Shown: positions 1-12,069, counted from the first letter of the stretch. The stretch: 64,000 bases of DNA from Brienomyrus brachyistius (GCF_023856365.1 NC_064536.1:34898776-34962775); one strand, 5' to 3'. The notes: a model not told the origin generated them from the letters alone. Program-made: numbers and translations.

Positions 1-4
1 GCAG

Positions 5-222
5 TTGTACCCCTTGGTGGAGATGCCTGACCCAAGGGGCCCTGCGCCTGATGGAACACCAAGGATGGTGTACGTCCAGCGCAACTGGGACTTGGCTGAG
101 CTGAGAGAGGTGGTCAATTCCCTCCCAGATCCACGAGAGGTGGGAGGACACCGCTTCTGGCAGGAGGTGATGAACCTGGACGACGTCTACCAGCACCACG
201 ACTCCACTGCACAGCCACTTAT
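5..222 (+). pseudogene. gag: ERV-1 gag capsid fragment
   Basis: The reading frame entering the window resembles the N-terminal part of a retroviral capsid protein: a proline-rich start (PLVEMPDPRG) followed by a W-containing helix (YVQRNWDLAELREVV). It belongs to the retrovirus whose pol follows directly. Homology stops near base 215, where the frame runs into pre-RT pol sequence, so the rest of gag and most of protease appear deleted. The element's 5' part lies outside the window. The capsid assignment is by pattern and context only. Confidence 0.5.
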
Positions 223-783
223 GTGGAAAACCCCACACAACATGATGTGTATGATATGCAAGACTTCATGGGGAACGGATTTCCTACAGAAAGGATTCAA
301 ATTGACTATATTTATGTGGGACATCAAGCCACTGCTGCTTCTGTGACACTCCATGAACAACAGCTTCGTTGGTTCTGCGCTGGAGATGAAGGCGTTCCAC
401 ATGTCTCCTTGGGAAAGGTAGAAGGTAAAAACTGGACATTTTTAGGATTATGGGTAAAAGAGTGTAAGGAGCGAGATGATTGGGTGAATGTAGAGAAAGG
501 TAGATGGGTAACTAAGGACGGGACTGTACAAAGGTATGATAAGGTTTTAATTGTTGAGGTAAAACGGGAAATTCATTGCGATGATAGAACAAAAGGGCAA
601 TCTGTAGAGAGTGAGGATTCACCAGCATGGCTGGATGAGATCCCAGAACACCTTTGGGCAAAAGGGAAAAACGATTTTGGACAAATTGTGACGGCTGAAC
701 CTCTATGGGTAATGCCTAAGTCTCAGTACAGACCACAGTGCACGCAGTACCCCCCTCTCCAGAGAAGCAGAAGAGGGAATTGA
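223..783 (+). pseudogene. pol: ERV-1 pol, protease/RT linker region
   Basis: An open frame of about 186 codons lies directly upstream of the reverse transcriptase. Its end (WLDEIPEHLWAKGKNDFG followed by a Q-Y-P motif) matches the stretch that precedes RT in gamma/epsilon-like retroviruses, where substrate-like residues lead into the fingers domain. No protease D-S/T-G active site is visible, so protease is probably lost in the same deletion that removed the end of gag. It runs almost directly into the RT frame after a stop at 781-783. Confidence 0.5.
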
Positions 784-787
784 AAAA

Positions 788-1390
788 GTGCATGGCGATT
801 TGCTGGCTCGTGGAGCCATAGCTGAGATAAGCTATTCTCCAGTGAACTCCCCCATCCTGCCAGTAAAGAAAGCAGATGGGTCCTGGAGATTTGTGCAGGA
901 CCTAAGCGGGGTAAATGACTCGGTGTATCCGCAAGCACCCATAGTCCCTAACCCAATCACCATTCTATCATCCATACCCCCAGAGTCTAAATGGTTTTCA
1001 GTTATTGATCTGGCAATTGCTTTCTTCTCTGTTCCAGTTCACCCAGACTCTCAGTACTGGTTTGCACACACCTTTAAAAGGAAAAGGTACACCTGGACAG
1101 TCATGCCACAGGGCTATACTGAGTCACCGAGTGTTTATGCTCAGGAGCTAGGAAAAAACTTAGACCGCTTCACCCCCCCCAGGGGGAAGTACACTGGTGC
1201 AGTATGTAGATGATTTGTTGCTGTGTGCAGAAACGAGAGAGAGTTGTGAGAGAGATACGCGAGCGTTGTTGTTGTTCCTTGCAGAGAATGGACATAAGGC
1301 CTCTAAAAGCAAGCTGCAGCTGGTAAGATCTGAAGTGCACTACCTAGGATATGTCGTGAACTCCCAGGGTAGAAAGCTGTGAGCCAAAAG
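788..1390 (+). pseudogene. pol: ERV-1 reverse transcriptase (broken)
   Basis: This is the polymerase domain of a retroviral reverse transcriptase, which copies genomic RNA to DNA. Seen in sequence: fingers (SPILPVKKADGSWRFVQDL), motif A around VIDLAIAFFSVPV, the MPQGYTESP motif B, and the catalytic YVDD box at about 1203-1214. A frameshift separates motif B from YVDD, in or next to the run of eight C at about 1172-1179. A TGA stop (1380-1382) ends the second segment before the thumb/connection. The order is that of a gamma- or epsilon-like ERV. It is a pseudogene. Confidence 0.85.
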
Positions 1391-1391
1391 G

Positions 1392-2560
1392 GTGGAAGCT
1401 ATCACCCAGGCACCAAAACCTGCAACCAAAAGGCAAATGATGAAATGGATGGGTATGATTGGCTATTGTCGTCCATGGATTCAAGATTTTGCCACAAGGG
1501 CCCAGCCCCTGCAAGACCTAATGCATGGTAAGGGACTGGGACCCCAGGATGTGTTTGAATGGACAGATGAAAGCGAGCGGGCATTCACTGATCTAAAGCA
1601 GGCGCTTTGTGAGACCCCGGCATTGGGGGTCCCAAATTACAAACGCCCGTTTCAATTATGTGTGGATGAAAGAGGTGGTTTCATGACTGCTGTTCTGGGA
1701 CAGGAGCACAGGGGCCGATTCCGACCTATTGCTTACTATTCTAGGAAGTTGGACTCTGTGGCGTGCTCCCTCCCTGCATGTCTTTGGGCTGTGGCAGCCA
1801 CTGCTGAAGCTGTGTTGATGTCATCTGATTTAGTGCAAATGCATCCTCTCCAGGTCCGCACCTCTTATGCAGTACATGCCCTTCTGACTCAGGCGAAAAC
1901 CTCTCACCTAACTGCTGCTAGGCTGATCCATTATCAGAACGTTTTGCTAACTTTAGCAAACGTGACGATAGAGCGATGTGGGGCAGTCAATCCTGCTACA
2001 CTAGTTCCCACTGAGGTGGAAGGTGACGAGCATGATTTCATTGAGGCGACCCAGGCATTGGCAAAGCCTAGGGATGACTTGGAAGAGGACCCCCTAACAG
2101 AGGGAGACCTGGTTTTTGTGGATGGGTGTTCACTCCGGCTGGAGAATGGGGAGCCCTCCACATCATATGCAGTTGTCCGGCCGAATGGGGAAGTAATAGA
2201 AGGAGGGAAGTTACCAAGGAGGTGGTCCACGCAGGCAGCAGAGCTGTATGCCCTAACTCAGGCTTGTAATAAAATGAGAAACCAAAAAGTGACTTTTTAC
2301 TGACTCAAGGTATGCATTCGGAGTCTGTCATGACCATGGGGCACTGTGGAAACAGAGAGGATTTCTCACAAGTTCAGGCAAACCTATTCAACTCCACTCA
2401 CTTGTGCAGGACCTTCTCCAATCCATTCAGCTGCCAAAATGATTAGCCATTGTGAAATGTAAGGCACACACTAAGCAAAAGGACGAGGTGAGCGTGGGGA
2501 ACAACTGGGCTGATTGGTGGGCAAAGAAAGCCGCCACGGACCCAGAGGCCCCAGTGAAGC
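1392..2560 (+). pseudogene. pol: ERV-1 connection and RNase H domains
   Basis: The open frame to 2303 covers the RT thumb/connection (AITQAPKPATKRQMMKWMG, then WTDESERAFTDLKQAL) and the first half of RNase H. RNase H signatures are FVDGCS (first Asp) and QAAELYALTQ (Glu). The third acid follows as TDSRYAFG, just past a frameshift/stop at 2301-2303. The C-terminal part (KAHTKQKDEVSVGNNWAD) continues to about 2560. All three catalytic acids can be recognised although the frame is broken, unlike ERV-2, where this core is missing. Confidence 0.8.
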
Positions 2561-3703
2561 TGATGATGTGCATTACTACTAATCCTGCTGACCTTTCTCT
2601 CCTGCAGACAGGGGCAACGCCGGAGGAAAAAGGACACTGGAAACAAAAAGCTGGAGTGTTGGGGAGTGATGGGGTCTGGAGGGAACAAACAACTAACCTT
2701 CCTTTCCTCCCAAAGTCTGCCTTTCCAGGACTGGCAAAGGTGGCCCATGGATTGGACCATGTCTCACGCGATGCAATGGTTCAGTTGGTCCAGAGACACT
2801 GGGCCGCCCCTTCATTCACGGCTTATGCTCAAACTTTCGTTTCCAGGTGTTCCACATGTATGACTCACAACATGGGTCGTGCATTGAAGCCACCAACTGC
2901 AACAACTCCTCCAGCTGAGGGTCCTTTCCAACATTTGCAGATGGATTTCATAGAACTAACACCCTGTAGAGGTTATCGCTATTGTCTGGTGGTTGTTGAT
3001 CTCTTTTCCAGATGGGTGGAAGCAAGCAACGGCCCAGATAGTTGCAAAAAAATCTGTTAAAAGAGATAATCCCACGATGGGGTGTTCCAACACGCATTAC
3101 CACTGACAATGGTACACATTTCTCTAATCAGGTGGTCCACAAGCTCTCTGAGTGGTTCCAAATCGACCTTCGACACTACTGCGCTTATCACACGCAGAGT
3201 GGAGGGATTGTTGAAAGAGCAAATCAGACTCTGAAATTAAAATTGGCAAAACTGTGTAGTGATACAGGACTAGATTGGGTGACAGCCCTCCGATTGTGTT
3301 GGGGGCAATGAGAGGCCGCCCACACCAGCAGACAGGGTTGGCACCACATGAAATGTTGACAGGACGACCAATGCCAGTCCCATATCCAGGGCGACGGGTG
3401 AACTTAGAAACTGTAGATGGTGACCTGTTAACCTATCTGTCTAGCTTACAGGGGACCCTGAAGGAGCTCCATTAGCAGGTCATAGCCGCTACTGAGCCAG
3501 CAGAGGGACCGAACACATTGCTCGTCCGACCCGGGGAGTGGGTGCTGATCAAGGACCTGAGACGCAAGCACTGGAACCAGCCCCGCTGGAGAGTACCATT
3601 CCAAGTCCTGCTGGCCACCCCACACGCTGTGAAAGTTGAAGGAGTGACTGCGTTGGCTCATCTGTCTCACTGTCGACGCACTGCACCGCCGCTGGAGAAA
3701 TGA
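2561..3703 (+). pseudogene. pol: ERV-1 integrase (broken into frames)
   Basis: This is a retroviral integrase, which joins viral DNA to host DNA. The order is an N-terminal zinc-binding region with a C-x2-C pair (RCSTCM), then the catalytic core: first Asp in LQMDFIEL, second in TTDNGTHFS, Glu in GGIVERANQTLK. A C-terminal SH3-like domain follows at 3518-3703 (PGEWVLIKDLRRKHWNQPRW). Frameshifts occur near 3040, 3290 and 3475. Codon use and context match the upstream pol, so it is one degenerate gene. Confidence 0.85.
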
Positions 3704-3903
3704 GGACGACAAAGGAAAATGGACTGATACTATTGGTGCCGCTCCACCGGCACTCCCTGCCAGGGCTGACTGTGTGCAGTGCTCAGAGGAGACAACAATC
3801 TCCACTGATGGCGGCGACTACATAGGTTTTAAAGAATTGTTCCTCCCTGAGGAAGATACTGATGGTGAAACAATGGTGTGATACAAAATTTGACATATTG
3901 TAT
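3704..3903 (+). pseudogene. ERV-1 env remnant / 3' leader to LTR
   Basis: About 200 bp lie between the end of integrase and the polypurine tract, far too short for an envelope gene. One frame runs from about 3700 to a stop at about 3880 and is rich in D/E/T. It may be the joined 5' and 3' ends of a deleted env, or non-coding leader. No transmembrane segment or furin site is visible. The inference is that env was deleted after or before insertion. Confidence 0.35.
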
Positions 3904-3915
3904 CAAAGGGGGGAG
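3904..3915 (+). promoter_or_regulatory. Polypurine tract (plus-strand primer)
   Basis: A purine run (CAAAGGGGGGAG) lies immediately before the TGTG start of the LTR. This is the normal place for the RNase H-resistant primer of plus-strand DNA synthesis in retroviruses. Confidence 0.75.
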
Positions 3916-4614
3916 TGTGATAGAAAATTCTTGATTATGCTAATCAGTAATCAATAATGGAATATAGATGATTATGCAAAATGCATTACCTAATCAGTAA
4001 TTAACAATTAAGTTTATAATAGTGTTGTTGAAACAATGTAATTTACTTGTCATTAATTGAATGTATCAAACAATAATGCAAATCTGCTTAAGTAAGAAAA
4101 TTCTATTTTCTATAGAGGAATTAACATGTTTGCCATATATTGCTTGTTCAGCAAGAGGCCCAGGTCAAAGCAAAGGCACGACCTGAGAAGTAAGCTGTTG
4201 CAGAAAATATTATAAAATGAATGCATGGTATTGGATAATATAAAATGTAGAAAAAGAGAACAACGACTCCTGGAATAATATAGCAAAAGGAAAAGTCCCA
4301 AATAGATAGACTTGTTCTAAGCTGATAGGTGGACCTTGAAAAAGTAGAAGAAACTGGTATCTTCAGATGGCCAAACTTTCTTTGAACTGCCTGGACCTTG
4401 AAAGGCAGAAGTAACTGGAATGTCCAGATATCTGACTTGTCCTTGATTTGTCAGATGACTGTCGAATTTTAGGCCGTAAAAGATGTATGCATTTGTTGCT
4501 CGGGGAGCAGAACACGAGATGCATGATTGCTGAGTGCCTGTTCCCATTGAGCTCATCGAATAATAAAGTTCTGTCAAACACTTAAACATCGGACTTCGAG
4601 AAATTTCTTCCACA
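3916..4614 (+). repeat. ERV-1 3' long terminal repeat
   Basis: A 699-bp block starts TGTGATAG right after the polypurine tract and ends TTCTTCCACA, the TG...CA ends expected of an LTR. A polyadenylation signal (AATAAAG) lies near the 3' end at about 4562. The U3 part is AT-rich. The matching 5' LTR would be left of the window. The sequence after 4614 is GC-rich and unrelated, so 4614 is taken as the element end. No target duplication can be checked because the left end is not present. Confidence 0.75.
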
Positions 4615-5618
4615 GCTGCGGGGGCTGTGTCTGGGACCTCCCTCCTCCCCCGGCTGGAGTGGAGGCGCGGCTGTTATTGGGACGTGGGGCCCGGCTCTTC
4701 CGTGCTCTTTGGGGGCTGCGGACGCCCTGGTCCTCCCGGGCCTGTCTCCGCCGACCTCTGGCTCTTGTGGGGTGTGGTTGTGGCCTCCCACCCTTGCTAT
4801 TTAGTCCATTTCATGTTGAAAACACACGCACACCAAACACGCACACAACACACGCACACAACACAAGCATACAACACACGCACACAACACACGCACACAA
4901 CACACGCACACTAGCCTGCATCTCGCCTACACAATTGAGCACACATGTACGTATACTTGCACGCATCCATCCAAGCACACACTAAGATTTTATATGCTTG
5001 TATAGTTGTGTTACTTTCTTCACTCTTTAATTTTGTTTGTTCCTGAATTCATCCATTTCTAGATAAATTCACATTTCTGAATTTATCCACTCGACATGTT
5101 TCTCACTCCTTTTTTCTTTTTCCTTCTTTTTTCCCATCCTAATCCTCTTCAGCCAGCTCACCCACTGCAATATTTTATATGTGTTAAAAATAAAATAAAT
5201 AAATCGATAACCATGAGGAGTCTATACAGAGTTTATAGAGCCCCTAATGGTAAAGCAAACATGTTTGGCACAGCAGTGCATTCAGACCATGATTCTGCTA
5301 AAGCTGCCAGGCTGGACAAAGGGGAAAAAAAAGAAGGTGGGGGTCAGTGCAGCAGTGGACAGTTCAGGTCCAGAAAGTAAAAATCCAGACCAAGATTTAG
5401 TGTCAACCAACCAGCTGAGTACTCTGTGTCTGTGGCACTTTACACAACTACACACTCACATCCTGACTCTCCATAACCTCACTGCCTCCATTTTTGTGGG
5501 TTTTAAATGTTTAAAAATCATCCATCTCTTGTTGATTTTCATAAACTGTTTGTGCTCTGATACATTTTCTCTCTATTTCTTGTCTGTAAAAAGGAAAACA
5601 GTTTGATGCTGTTCATCA
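4615..5618. other. Non-coding; GC-rich patch and short tandem repeat
   Basis: The first 180 bases are GC-rich with no credible coding pattern. Bases about 4818-4912 are a short tandem repeat of ACACAACACACGC-type units, which creates long spurious ORFs. The remaining AT-rich DNA holds nothing I recognise. Confidence 0.6.
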
Positions 5619-5816
5619 AACCGTTCTGTTTCGATGGTTATATTTAAGGAATGTCACATTAGTAAATTCACGCTTTACATGAACATCTGAAATGGGCAGA
5701 GACAAAATCGGCAGTACAGGCAGACCAACGTCTTTGAAACTCCTTTTTCATTCAGCACCCTCATACTGCAAAGCCTCAATCCAAAGTTCTCCATGTTGTT
5801 CATCTCTGTGAAACTG
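5619..5816 (-). repeat. Dispersed repeat, copy 1 (inverted partner at 14.25 kb)
   Basis: About 200 bp matches, in inverted orientation and at roughly 90% by eye, the block at 14248-14445. The shared part includes identical stretches such as GGAATGTCACATTAGTAAAT. Translating either copy gives similar short peptides, but frame length and composition do not suggest a gene. It is either a dispersed repeat family or the inverted ends of an 8.8 kb element. Confidence 0.7.
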
Positions 5817-7682
5817 CAACAGGAGAGCTCTCTCCACTGGTTTTCTAATTCACCAAGGGAACAGGAAAGGCCCTCTTTTGGTAGGCTGCCTACTTCAGGT
5901 AATCTTACCCGGGGATGTAGCATCTCCAGCTTACTCTAGTGACTCTGGAAGTCGCATTCGATACTGTGTCCGGAAGCAGTCCATTCTGCGCTTAGGAATG
6001 ACGTCTGTTTTACTGTAGAATTGACTGTGGAATTTACTAGCAAATTCCTAGCAAAAAAAAGCTGCCAGAAAAGTATTGCAAAATTGCTGTTAATCGCTGT
6101 AAAACCCCCAGCTCCATGGGTGTCCCTACAGGTGGCTGCCCTTTGCTGCCAGGCTTGCTGTCACCTTCATCTGTGCCCATGTGTCAAGTAGAGCAAGATG
6201 GGGTAGGTGAAAATAGAATTTCCCCAAGGGGAGTAACAAAGTACCTTCATTTCATTTAGAAAAGAATTACAAAATGTTTTTTACAGGTTTTGTCATATGT
6301 AAATTACAGCAATTGTCTTTTTTAAACAGAAAAAATAACAATTAACTGTAATCTAGTCAAAAATGTTCTTGTATTCTATTCACGTTATTGAAGATACCTG
6401 GCAACTGGAATTGGCAATAAATACTATTGATTCCAATGAAACATTTGAAACCACAAAATCACATATAGAAAACTTACACTGACCCTTACTGAAATGGCCT
6501 GGTATCTGTTTCATACCTCATTTTACAACACACAGGACTTTAACAATTTAAAGGCACAAGTTATTTTGCATCATGGCGAAGCCACGTTTGCTAGTTTAAT
6601 GGCAGAAAAATAGTCAAAGCCAGGCGCCTGGTCCACACGGGATGTACTGTCACTCCTGTGTTTATGCTGTAAACATGCTATAAACTAATTTTTTCAAACA
6701 TTTTCTTTAAGAGCTAGGTGCACTTGCACCTTGGTAGATTGCTATTATATTTGTGGATTTGCCAGGTAGAAGAAAAGAATGCTTCTCTACAGAGAAACAG
6801 AAACAAATCTGCTTGTGCACAATGTGAAAGCGTGCGAGCAGACCATCTACAACAACTAGCGTCCCCCTTATTTTCCGCAACCCCCGCTGTGATTAATGGA
6901 CTCTACAGGTAAAGGGAGAATAGCTAGATACCTATACTAACAAAAGGTATGATATACGAGATTGTGATAAAACTGATAGAGGATATATATGCTCACTACG
7001 AACACGTCATACTAACCCATGTTTTGATACGAAGGGAAACGTGTGCCAATAGTACTATTGGCCCCCCCGAGATATGCTATTTGAAGTCGGTCCTCACATC
7101 CTTTGTGTGAGTACCATCCACGTCCATGAACATCTACCATACGTGCCGTATTCCGGATGTTAGAATAACACATATATTTGGAAATGGCAAAACAAAACAT
7201 ATTGGTTAAAAATTCGAAAACCTTATGAAAGTATAAACCAAACGCAAATGTCACAAGCAACGCAGTTACTGAATATTTTTCAGTCTCACACATAACACAA
7301 TAAATCACAACACGCTTAATTCTTTGATCATGTTCTTATCGAGCGGCCACACACACCACTTTCTTGCTTTCCGTGTTTTTAATATTTAAATGTTTAATGT
7401 GGATGTTTTAATGTTGTCAGAACGAACCAACGAATGAACCGCTGTCTCTGGAATATAATCATATAGTAATTCCTTTAAAGGTGTTTAAAATGTTTAGTGC
7501 TGCGACATGTAATTTTCTCATACCGTTAAATAGAGCGCAAAGCCTTCATATATTATAGATTTTAATGAGCTTCTTTAATGTATCATTCAATATGTTCAGT
7601 ATAATGCCTATATAAATTTATTCATCCAATTTCCTCAAAGTTCTCTGAAGTGGGTGAATCTGAATACAAAAGAAAGCCAAGA
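5817..7682. other. Non-coding stretch
   Basis: AT-rich sequence with only short chance ORFs. No splice-bounded exon, RNA gene or recognisable repeat family was identified. Confidence 0.5.
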
Positions 7683-7985
7683 TGTGACAAACCTTCACAA
7701 GATTAAAGATTAAAAGCAAATACTATGAAACTAGTCTTTTTCAGAAGATTTTCTCAGTCGACTCAATCAGAAACTATCAACATACCTGATCTTATAACCA
7801 AATCATTTGCTTTGTGCAAAAAGCGCCATCTAGCGGTCATTATGTGTCAGTAACAGTGTCCCTCTCTGAAGACTTAGCGGTCTTTTGACCGCCTAGCCGC
7901 GCTATAAATAGGTCAAACCAGCACTGCGCTTCTTGTGTTAATAAATCACACTTCAGAAGATATGAAGACTGAAGACTGCAGCGCA
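7683..7985 (+). repeat. Possible short LTR
   Basis: The block starts TGTGACAAACC and ends GCGCA. Inside it are a TATA box (GCTATAAATAGG, about 7901) and a poly(A) signal (AATAAA, about 7942) in the order U3-TATA-R-poly(A). One base after its end comes TGGCGCCCAC, which resembles the start of a tRNA-Lys primer-binding site. The layout fits a retroviral LTR, but no second copy is present for comparison. Confidence 0.4.
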
Positions 7986-7986
7986 G

Positions 7987-7996
7987 TGGCGCCCAC
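7987..7996 (+). promoter_or_regulatory. Lys-type primer-binding-site-like sequence
   Basis: TGGCGCCCAC matches the first bases of primer sites complementary to tRNA-Lys 3' ends. The match fades after about ten bases. It is meaningful only together with the putative LTR just upstream. Confidence 0.35.
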
Positions 7997-8100
7997 TACA
8001 TTCCGTTATAGGAATATCATTGAGGGATCATGCTTAACTGTTAAATGAATCTCTGCAATTAATGCCAATGGCTGAAGACCTCGAGCATAACACTACTTAA

Positions 8101-8355
8101 TTGGCTGTGCATACCTTCGTGGTCGGAGGGATATTGGTAGCTTTGGGAAAAACTATTGAATCCACGGCTCAGAATGCCTGGTGGAGCATATTTGAAGGCT
8201 GGTCCCCAAAGGCCCGACGCTTCCTGGAGGTGATCATACATCCTGCAATAAACATTTTAATTGTTGTCACATTATTATCCACATGGGACACCTGCTTATG
8301 TATCTATGCCCGCAGGTTATACCGTAAACGTCTTGCACAAAACATATATTGGTGA
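8101..8355 (+). pseudogene. Retroviral envelope TM-tail-like ORF
   Basis: A frame of 84 codons (the true beginning is unclear) contains a hydrophobic segment (INILIVVTLLSTW) followed by Cys residues and a basic tail (CIYARRLYRKRL). Upstream it has a W/F-rich membrane-proximal region (WWSIFEGWSPKARRFLE). This is the architecture of the end of a retroviral transmembrane envelope subunit. It lies only about 110 bp from the putative LTR/primer site, so if both calls are right, gag, pol and most of env have been deleted. It could also be a small unrelated membrane protein. Confidence 0.4.
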
Positions 8356-8359
8356 ACCA

Positions 8360-11340
8360 TGGCCAAGGCACTGAATGTATCGGGACGAACTCGCAGACGA
8401 TTATAGGATTAATAAGAGTCGTTCGCTGTCCTCCTGATACTGTAATATTCTAGGAAGTTGTGATTGTTCAACTCCACCTAGCAGACATACATATGAGGAG
8501 ATTGAGGTAATGATTGATTCTGATGGTGTATGGACTAATCATCCCGAGATTCAAGTACGTCGTCCATGATTCACCCATAATATTATTGTGCCAAGGTCGA
8601 ACTGCACAAACATCTTTTTCACTGACCACTTACTGTATATAACTTTTTATATATTTATTTATTTTTACCAATACTTGGTTTGCCGGAACGCTTATCTCAT
8701 CCTGGGCCAGTTATCTTGGTTTTAAGAAGAAGAAAGAGCGTCACCCAAGGACATTTGCCTTGTTTTTCTAGAAATTAAAAGAGAAAGTGTTATTTGGTAT
8801 GCTCTGCAGCTGCAGGCCATTTCACTCCACTTAGGTGAGAATTGGAGAACTGAGAGTGCATTGCCTGAGGGGAGGGGTGAGCTTGGCCAGCCCATTTCCT
8901 GCCCACACGCACACAGTCGCTTTCACCAATTTAGTATAAGGCCACTTAAAAAAAAAATAATTGGTTTTTGGAGGGGGTGGGTAGGGGGGGAGGGATTTTT
9001 TTTTTGTTACAAATTTTGATTGACTGTTTGGACTTTCAAATATGTAAGAAAATACATATTTGAAAATACATACCGAAGAGAGCAGACCTACTTCGTACGC
9101 CTCCTCAGTTCTTCCAGTTTGTTGCGTTTCAAATATATTTAATGTAAGAAAATACAAGAATGTAAATTCCTTGATCCATGTGTATCTCATAAATGCCTCC
9201 CCAGCTATGGATTTGGATACTTTATGCTGATGTTTCATTCGTGAATATAAAAATGATACTATTTGAAACCAATATTCTGTTTGTCATTCCCATTCTAAAT
9301 GAACAACCAAGATTTTAAAATATATATCTAGAAAGAAAGTGTATTAAAACATGTTAAAACACGAGGAATTTACAAAATACAGGAACCTGAATGGTTGAAC
9401 AAGGAATTGCAACTCTACAAACAAGTACTTAAGAACATGTACCACATCACTTCCCCAGATTTAAATCTTTGCACCAGCCCATCTCAGGTAGAGACAAATT
9501 TAGGTTCATGAAACCATTCCAAGACTAGGATTACACAATTTTGAGAAAACTAGATTGAAGCTAGTATTTTCAAGACTATATGAATTTAACTGCACTTGCC
9601 CAAATCACATCACGAAACCCTGTTCTATTCAAACACACTGTCCATGAACTATTCCTTCAAAAGTCTTTGAGAAAGTCTGAATATATACACGCTACAACGA
9701 TCTTCACACCGTACCAGTCCTTCAGGAGCACCCCTCTCCCTTCCTGGGCGATACTGGCTACCACAAAGGCCATGGCATGGAGAAAAAAACCTAAAACATC
9801 CGAGAATTTCCCCACTCAAAGTAAGTGTAAACAAAATGGCTGGAAAACGGCATCTGCGCCGAGGGTTCCCGAGTGATTCCGAATCGACAATCGTCGATGT
9901 GGAATGCACGGGAAATTCAAATTTCGTCATTCTTGGGCGTTTTCCATGCGATTTTTACGAAATAAAAAAAAATAAAAAAATTCGGGTCGGAGGCATTTCG
10001 GCGGGTCGGGAGGGGACGAGAACCAATTTTTTTGGCCTAAAGGAAGGGGGAGAACTCAGTACTAACCGGAGCGTGCATCGCCTGGCACTTATCGGGACTC
10101 AGTGTTGGTCTCCTGCCTGGACTGAAAGGGGCTCCCCAGTCTGTGTGTGAAGGTGGGTGATGATGGCACGTCCGATTGTGAATAGCTTTGCAGCTGCTGA
10201 TGCATTTTAATCATTAGAGGGACTTGTGAAGAAGGAGGTGCCGCCTATTAATGTTGCTTGCTTATGGCGTTATGAGCCCTGAGTGTGCATCGGTCAGAAT
10301 GCATCAGTCCGTCGTTCCACCAGCCTTTATTAACAAGAGCAACTTGCTTTCGTGGGAATATACGTGTGATTCTGCAACAACCAAATTGAACTCCCGGTAA
10401 ACATCACACACCGCCAAATAACAGCAATTATCTCGTTCCAGAATGATAAATTAACAGCCTTTTATATTTAAACAATATTTAAACGAGGACAATAGCTCTG
10501 CAGCCGACTTTGCATGGGCTACCTGCACTAAGAACGCAATGTTATGTCGTCCTTCATAAATAAGGTATTTAAACATATTTAAAATGCAGAACTTAAATCA
10601 TAAACATAATAAAGGATTACAGTAAAGGGAGCAAACGTTAACCAAATACAAACGTACGGCCCCTGAACTGAACAAGCTGCACTAATTATAACAACGAACT
10701 ACAGATACCACAGGGTGCTAAAACTCAAAACTACAGTTCCTACGCGGTCCGCAAGGTGGCACTCGCCGTCCACCACTCCCGACACCAACAGTCGTCTTCA
10801 CTCTTCATGACAGGACTACTTAGCAATGCTTATGATATTTCGTAATTTTGTATCGCTTTCGACTACTTATCAATGTTTGTGGCATTTCATAATTTTGTCT
10901 TTTATTCCATAATTTTGTAATCATTAAAGGGATTACTTACTATTTCTTATAATATTTCATGATTTTGTGTCGCTTTATATTTCATACTTTTAATATTCCT
11001 GAAGAGACCGAAGCGTACCTGTTTGTTCCTCTGACAGCCCTATATCCCCCTCTCGTAATAAAACACCCAAATAACCTTTGCCAAGACCCTCTCCCTTCTC
11101 TCCTCCATCTTCTGCATGGTATACAACTCTTGTTTCAGGATACAGCAGTACTCTTGCTGAGCTATGCACAAAAATCGGAAACCGGTGTGGGTTGTAAAAA
11201 CAGAAGAGACATTTCCCTTTTTCCAGACTTTCTTCTGAGAGTTGCAGGGGATTTTTACTGATGGAAATATCTGAACTCCTCATTCCCCAACAAATGTCGT
11301 CTATGACCAATATATGTATAACTGAGGCTGATGTGGTACT
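8360..11340. other. Non-coding; CpG-rich patch at 9.83-10.15 kb
   Basis: No gene recognised. Bases 9830-10150 are rich in CpG compared with surroundings and contain open frames on both strands, but composition rather than protein pattern explains them. It could be a CpG island or an old promoter. The rest is AT-rich. Confidence 0.45.
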
Positions 11341-11349
11341 AAGCCTAGC

Positions 11350-11819
11350 TAAGCTCAAAATAAATATATTGCATCTTGCCTACAGTTTTAAAGGAGATGA
11401 GGAATATTATTAGCCAACCTTTAACTTTATTATTCCAGAAATCCTTATCTGCTGGTGTGGTACCTTCTGATTGGAAGCATGCTAATATAACACCCATATT
11501 CAAAAAAGGGGATCGAAGTAATCCAGCAAACTATAGGCCAATCAGTTTAACTGGAAAAAATAATGGAAGCTATAATCCAAGTGAAAATGGTAAGTAACAT
11601 TCTGAGGGATAACCAACATGGATTCAGGTGAGGAAGGTCCTGTTTGACTAATCTGTTTGATTTCTTTGAGGAAGCTACAAGAGAAATTGATCACAAAAAG
11701 GCCTATGATGTCATCTACAGCTTTCCAGGAGGTCTTTGATGTTGTCCCCCACAAATGGCTCTTGCTTAAGCTCAAAGCTGCACGGATTTTAGGAACTGTA
11801 GCAGCTTGGATCGAAAACT
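11350..11819 (+). pseudogene. CR1-type LINE reverse transcriptase fragment
   Basis: The frame at 11376-11597 carries the non-LTR RT signature: a conserved approach ([16 protein letters not shown]) and then [18 protein letters not shown], typical of the CR1/L2/jockey group. After frameshifts, NQHGFR and a degraded DVVPHKWLL motif follow up to about 11820. There it is cut by the inserted LTR-like repeat, with homology to IENFVTDRK at the junction. It is a 5'-truncated, frame-broken relic. Confidence 0.8.
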
Positions 11820-12069
11820 TTGTAACAGACAGGAAGCCGCGGGTATTTATTAGAGGCACAAGGTAAGAGTTTTAATGGGCACACAGAGAGGCATACGGGA
11901 CAGAATAGTCATAATAATGCAATGACAGGACTAGTGAAACAAACTCTGACGTGGACTTAAATACACAGAACTAATGAAAACCAACTCGCAACAGCTGATG
12001 ACAAGGGGATTCCACAGGAGGTTAACGAGGGGCCGTGGCACACACGAGGACAGGACTGGCAGGGTGTGA
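11820..12069 (-). repeat. Solo LTR-like repeat, family S, copy 1
   Basis: On the minus strand the block starts TGTCACACCC and ends TGTTACA. It includes a TATA-like TATTTAAGTCC and an AATAAA. Same family as 32098-32383, 36787-37040 and 63199-63448. It sits in or directly beside the CR1 fragment. Confidence 0.65.

Noticed and set aside
4627..4985. Two long overlapping ORFs after the ERV-1 LTR
   Set aside because: GC-rich composition plus an ACACAACACACGC tandem repeat. No protein pattern.
9836..10150. 104-codon ORF in a CpG-rich patch
   Set aside because: Open frames exist on both strands; low complexity (KKNKKI), no domain, no splice context.
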